NCBI RefSeq assembly: GCF_030068605.1
Contig: NZ_JASJOU010000002.1
Location: forward strand, 496,001 to 560,000
Direction: 5' to 3'
Source of the DNA: Xanthocytophaga agilis
GTDB lineage: Bacteria; Bacteroidota; Bacteroidia; Cytophagales; 172606-1
Length of the DNA stretch: 64,000 nt
Notes under the pieces: model-generated
The model's database searches: none
Told to the model about the DNA's origin: nothing
What the model saw: only the letters and a program-made list of their open reading frames with translations
Part shown: piece by piece, positions 61,724-64,000 of the stretch
Position numbering within the stretch: position 1 is the first letter of the stretch
How the letters are laid out: each line of letters opens with the position of its first letter
Position numbers and translations under genes: made by a program

Positions 61724-63298
61724 ATGAAAGTTATTCAGATTGTACTTTGTATCACAATACTTGCGATTTGGGCGTGTTCATCTGATGAAAAGAAAGAACA
61801 ATCTATTTCAAAACCACCAGTAGCTATTGAAAAACGAGTAGATTTTTCTCCGTCACCAGCTGATTCACTTTTAACTCAACTACGTCCAGCCAAACAAACA
61901 TTCCAGGTTAAAGCAGATACAGATCAGGCTATAACAGGCAAGTACGGTACGTTTGTATTTATACCTGAAAACAGCTTTGTAGATGCCAGCGGACACCCTG
62001 TAATAGGACAAGTAGACATTGAACTGGTAGAAGTTTTTTCTGCGGGGGATTTTGTTAGTTCCCGCCTGCAAACTATCTCCAATGGTAAACTTCTTCAATC
62101 TGAAGGGATGCTTTATATAGATGCAAAAGCCAACGGCCAATCCGTCACATTAGCTCCAGATAAACAACTACGTATTGAACTACCCATTCTGGCCAAAGCA
62201 TCTGGTACTTCACAGACAAAAATATTCTCAGGAACTTATGACACAAGAGGGAATATGAACTGGGAAGAAACCGGCAAACTAGATAATAAACTCATTCCTC
62301 TGCCACTTGAAGTATTTGACTATACATACTGGACATCTTATACTGTTGTAAGTTCTAATCGTGATAGCAGTTGGTACTCTATATACGATTATAATTCTGG
62401 ACCCGATTCTACGACATTTTTAAATTCTAAGTTGCAAAACACATTCATTGCAACAAGAGAATTTGAAGAACGATTCTGGTATATAACAGCAATTGGCAAC
62501 AGAAGTACTATTCATAACACTCTAGATGAACATGAAGAAAAAATAGTTTGGGATCCAACTATTGCAAATGCTTATCTAAATAATCTTGATAAAGATCTCT
62601 GGTATTGTGATTCATTAGCATATATTATAATAAAGTCTTGGGCAAAAAAAACTAATTCTCATAAGTACTGGTACTGGAACATACAGTCTGCTGATTTAGA
62701 GAAAAAATTTGAAGACTTTTACAAACAACGCCTCACAAAAGTTATAGATTTTGCAGGTGTTGACCCTAGCAAAAAAGATGCACGGCAACGTCTAAAGAAA
62801 AAGGGTAAAACGCCAAAAGAGATTGACGAAATTATGAATGCATATACACGTCAACAGCAACTGATAACAAACCATAAAAACAAACAGGAGGCTCAAAAAA
62901 TAACACAGAATTCTTTTGTAGTAGCTAAACTTGGCTGGATTAATTGTGATCAGTTTTATAATGACCCTAAAGCCAAAGAAGCCAATATTCTGGCATCCAT
63001 ACATGCTCCGAATTCATTGGGTTCATCGGTGTCTGCCGTATTAATTCTTGACGATCGACACATTGCCCTCTCTGGAAGTAATACCAAAGATTCTCTTTAT
63101 CGTTTTACAGGATCATCTGCCCCCTATACCAAACTTCCAATAGGAGAGAAAGCAACTATCATTGCATTAGCTTATCAAAACAAACAACCCTATATGGGAA
63201 TGAAACCTATCACTATATCAGAAAATGGAACGTATGAGATTAATCTAAAGAAGAGTTCTACAAAAGAGATACAAGAAACATTGAAAAACCTGAAATGA
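61724..63298 (+). CDS. Large lipoprotein with a ZU5-like N-terminal beta domain
   Basis: 524 aa. The lipobox IWAC puts the lipidated Cys at residue 18, followed by SSDEKKEQ, which resembles the acidic surface-export signal of Bacteroidota lipoproteins. Residues about 58-150 form a beta-rich module, GKYGTFVFIPENSFVDASGHPVIGQVDIELVEV and SEGMLYIDAKANGQSVTLAPDKQLRIELP, that resembles ZU5-like domains found in other Bacteroidota surface proteins. The middle (about 200-400) is rich in Trp, Tyr and Lys with no known fold, and the end (about 400-520) looks like another beta domain. Function unknown; likely outer-membrane associated. Confidence 0.65.
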   Translation: MKVIQIVLCITILAIWACSSDEKKEQSISKPPVAIEKRVDFSPSPADSLLTQLRPAKQTFQVKADTDQAITGKYGTFVFIPENSFVDASGHPVIGQVDIELVEVFSAGDFVSSRLQTISNGKLLQSEGMLYIDAKANGQSVTLAPDKQLRIELPILAKASGTSQTKIFSGTYDTRGNMNWEETGKLDNKLIPLPLEVFDYTYWTSYTVVSSNRDSSWYSIYDYNSGPDSTTFLNSKLQNTFIATREFEERFWYITAIGNRSTIHNTLDEHEEKIVWDPTIANAYLNNLDKDLWYCDSLAYIIIKSWAKKTNSHKYWYWNIQSADLEKKFEDFYKQRLTKVIDFAGVDPSKKDARQRLKKKGKTPKEIDEIMNAYTRQQQLITNHKNKQEAQKITQNSFVVAKLGWINCDQFYNDPKAKEANILASIHAPNSLGSSVSAVLILDDRHIALSGSNTKDSLYRFTGSSAPYTKLPIGEKATIIALAYQNKQPYMGMKPITISENGTYEINLKKSSTKEIQETLKNLK

Positions 63299-63585
63299 CA
63301 TGGGACACAACATGAGTCATCCCAAATTTTAAGTAAAAGATGTCATTGAGAAAGTAATAACAAATGTCACAAAGAGAGAAAAGACGACTTAAATAGCGAA
63401 TGGCAGTGTAGGTGCGTAGGGCTTCTTTTCTCCGCGAGGTTGGCTTTTGGCCTGCGGGCAGAAGGATCGGAGAAAAGTGTCCTTTTTTGCTTCATTTTTT
63501 GGACAAGAAAAAAATGAAGAAGCTACAAGAAGAACGATGTAAGGAACAAGAAACCAATTCAGAAAGAAACGTTTCTCAAAAATTA

Positions 63586-63626
63586 CCCCAAGCCCACACT
63601 TATAAAAGTAATAGGCTCGGGTTTTG
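63586..63626. terminator. Imperfect terminator hairpin between convergent genes
   Basis: AGCC...GGCT and ACTT...AAGT pairs (63591-63617) with flanking CCC/GGG, followed by GTTTT on the plus strand. It resembles the terminator at 12298 when read on the minus strand. Confidence 0.5.
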
Positions 63627-63635
63627 CTCTCATCC

Positions 63636-63655
63636 AATATTCGGGATGACTCATG
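63636..63655 (-). repeat. Recurrent post-stop motif ATGAGTCATCCC, minus-strand copy
   Basis: On the minus strand ATGAGTCATCCCGAATATT begins 7 bases after the stop of the Nif3-like gene. The plus-strand copy at 63312 begins 13 bases after the lipoprotein stop. Compare 12252. Confidence 0.6.
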
Positions 63656-63662
63656 TTATATT

Positions 63663-64000
63663 TTACATCCAGATAAACGGATCTCCGGATGCCAGATGAG
63701 TAACTTTAATCCCTGTCAATTTGGGTTGTAACCACTCAGCAAACCACTCCATCCCAGGTTCCTCACTTACAGCATGGCCCAACACAATCAAAGCTATTTT
63801 AGATCCCATTAATCGACTATCCCGTATATATTCGGCAGTTTCCCACTCAGATAGCTCTCCTACAATCAATACATCCGGTTTCTCTGACTCAACAGTCGAC
63901 ACCTGTCTTGGACCACCCCATGCACCAGGTAGCAAGGCAATACGGGAGCAGGACTGATCCAGGTTTCCGATTACACGTACATGTCCGATGCCAAGAGAAG
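63663..64000 (-). CDS. Nif3-like dinuclear metal-centre protein (5' part outside window)
   Basis: About 112 C-terminal residues; the frame is open to the right edge, so the gene begins beyond the window (a TTG at 63935 is internal). The sequence reads ...SLGIGHVRVIGNLDQSCSRIALLPGAWGGPRQV, then DVLIVGELSEWETAEYIRDSRLMGSKIALIVLGHAVSEEPGMEWFAEWLQPKL. The GEL-x-x-WE and GHAVSEEPG elements match the second metal-binding half of the NIF3/YbgI family (GE...., GH..SE). The His and Glu of GHAVSEE are likely metal ligands. Reaction unknown in the family; candidates include GTP cyclohydrolase-like activities. Confidence 0.8.
   Translation of the reverse strand, partial: SLGIGHVRVIGNLDQSCSRIALLPGAWGGPRQVSTVESEKPDVLIVGELSEWETAEYIRDSRLMGSKIALIVLGHAVSEEPGMEWFAEWLQPKLTGIKVTHLASGDPFIWM

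Larger units (their letters stand above)
63299..63662. mobile_element. MITE-like 349-bp segment with inverted ends
   Basis: Segment 63309-63657 is bounded by 22-bp inverted repeats (63309-63330 and 63636-63657) pairing at 20 of 22 positions. Inside lie a GC-richer hairpin (CTTTTCTCCG 63425-63434 with 63468-63477) and a second dyad (63490-63500 with 63509-63519). No target duplication is obvious and the short frames inside have no credible protein. It fills the whole gap between convergent genes. Confidence 0.5.

Noticed and set aside
63412-63699. 95-residue plus-strand frame and an 82-residue minus-strand frame in the last gap
   Set aside because: Both run through hairpins and inverted ends of the repeat element and overlap each other; no protein-like pattern.
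1-64000. CRISPR array, tRNA or rRNA genes, integrase or insertion sequence
   Set aside because: None was seen on reading both strands; no regularly spaced repeats, cloverleaf-like sequence or transposase motifs.

Overview
The window looks like chromosomal DNA of a Bacteroidota bacterium, most likely of the order Cytophagales. This is an inference from several signs: a GH97 enzyme with a type IX secretion C-terminal sorting domain, small lipoproteins with Bacteroidota-style signals, very few Shine-Dalgarno sites, AT-rich DNA (roughly 40% GC by eye), and an array of MacB/FtsX-like permeases carrying a 'permease prefix' domain and led by PadR regulators. I see no tRNA, rRNA, CRISPR array, integrase or transposase.

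Layout. 1-9.5 kb: the end of a siroheme-pathway methyltransferase, a secreted GH97 glycosidase, an aldo/keto reductase, a tandem NTF2-like protein with an AraC regulator, the ergothioneine genes egtB-egtD, and a nitrate-reductase-associated small protein. 9.7-14 kb: an M48 protease, a Tat-exported class V PLP enzyme and a sterol-desaturase-family protein, separated by gaps holding palindromic repeats and a large nested hairpin. 14-17.2 kb: a minus-strand three-gene cluster (J-domain/pseudokinase fusion, VWA protein, divergent adenylosuccinate-synthetase paralogue). This is the best candidate here for an undescribed system.

17.4-33.4 kb: an AraC regulator with an alpha/beta hydrolase, a DUF4348-like protein, RNase H, dnaA, methylmalonyl-CoA mutase (both subunits), an ECF sigma factor followed by an anti-sigma-like/trypsin-like protease fusion, small stress or unknown genes, cyclophilin, dnaB, and a membrane protein that reads as a degenerate heme-copper oxidase subunit I. 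33.6-37.4 kb: a fructan/sucrose operon (MFS sugar transporter, fructokinase, secreted GH32). 37.5 kb: an AlkA-type glycosylase.

38.2-60.5 kb: eight large FtsX-type ABC permeases and two PadR regulators. Operon 1 is PadR plus four permeases and operon 2 is PadR plus three; an eighth permease, lacking the prefix domain, stands alone. No ATPase gene is present. Both padR genes are preceded by the same three-half-site operator-like arrangement (CGGACA-N5-TGTCCG-N4-CGGACA), a hairpin and a 20-bp conserved block. Two neighbouring permeases share a 662-bp stretch without a single mismatch, which points to recent gene conversion.

60.6-64 kb: a small membrane protein, a multi-pass membrane protein, a large lipoprotein, a MITE-like segment with 22-bp inverted ends, and the 3' part of a Nif3-like gene. 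Names rest on reading motifs in the translated sequence; no database search was run.
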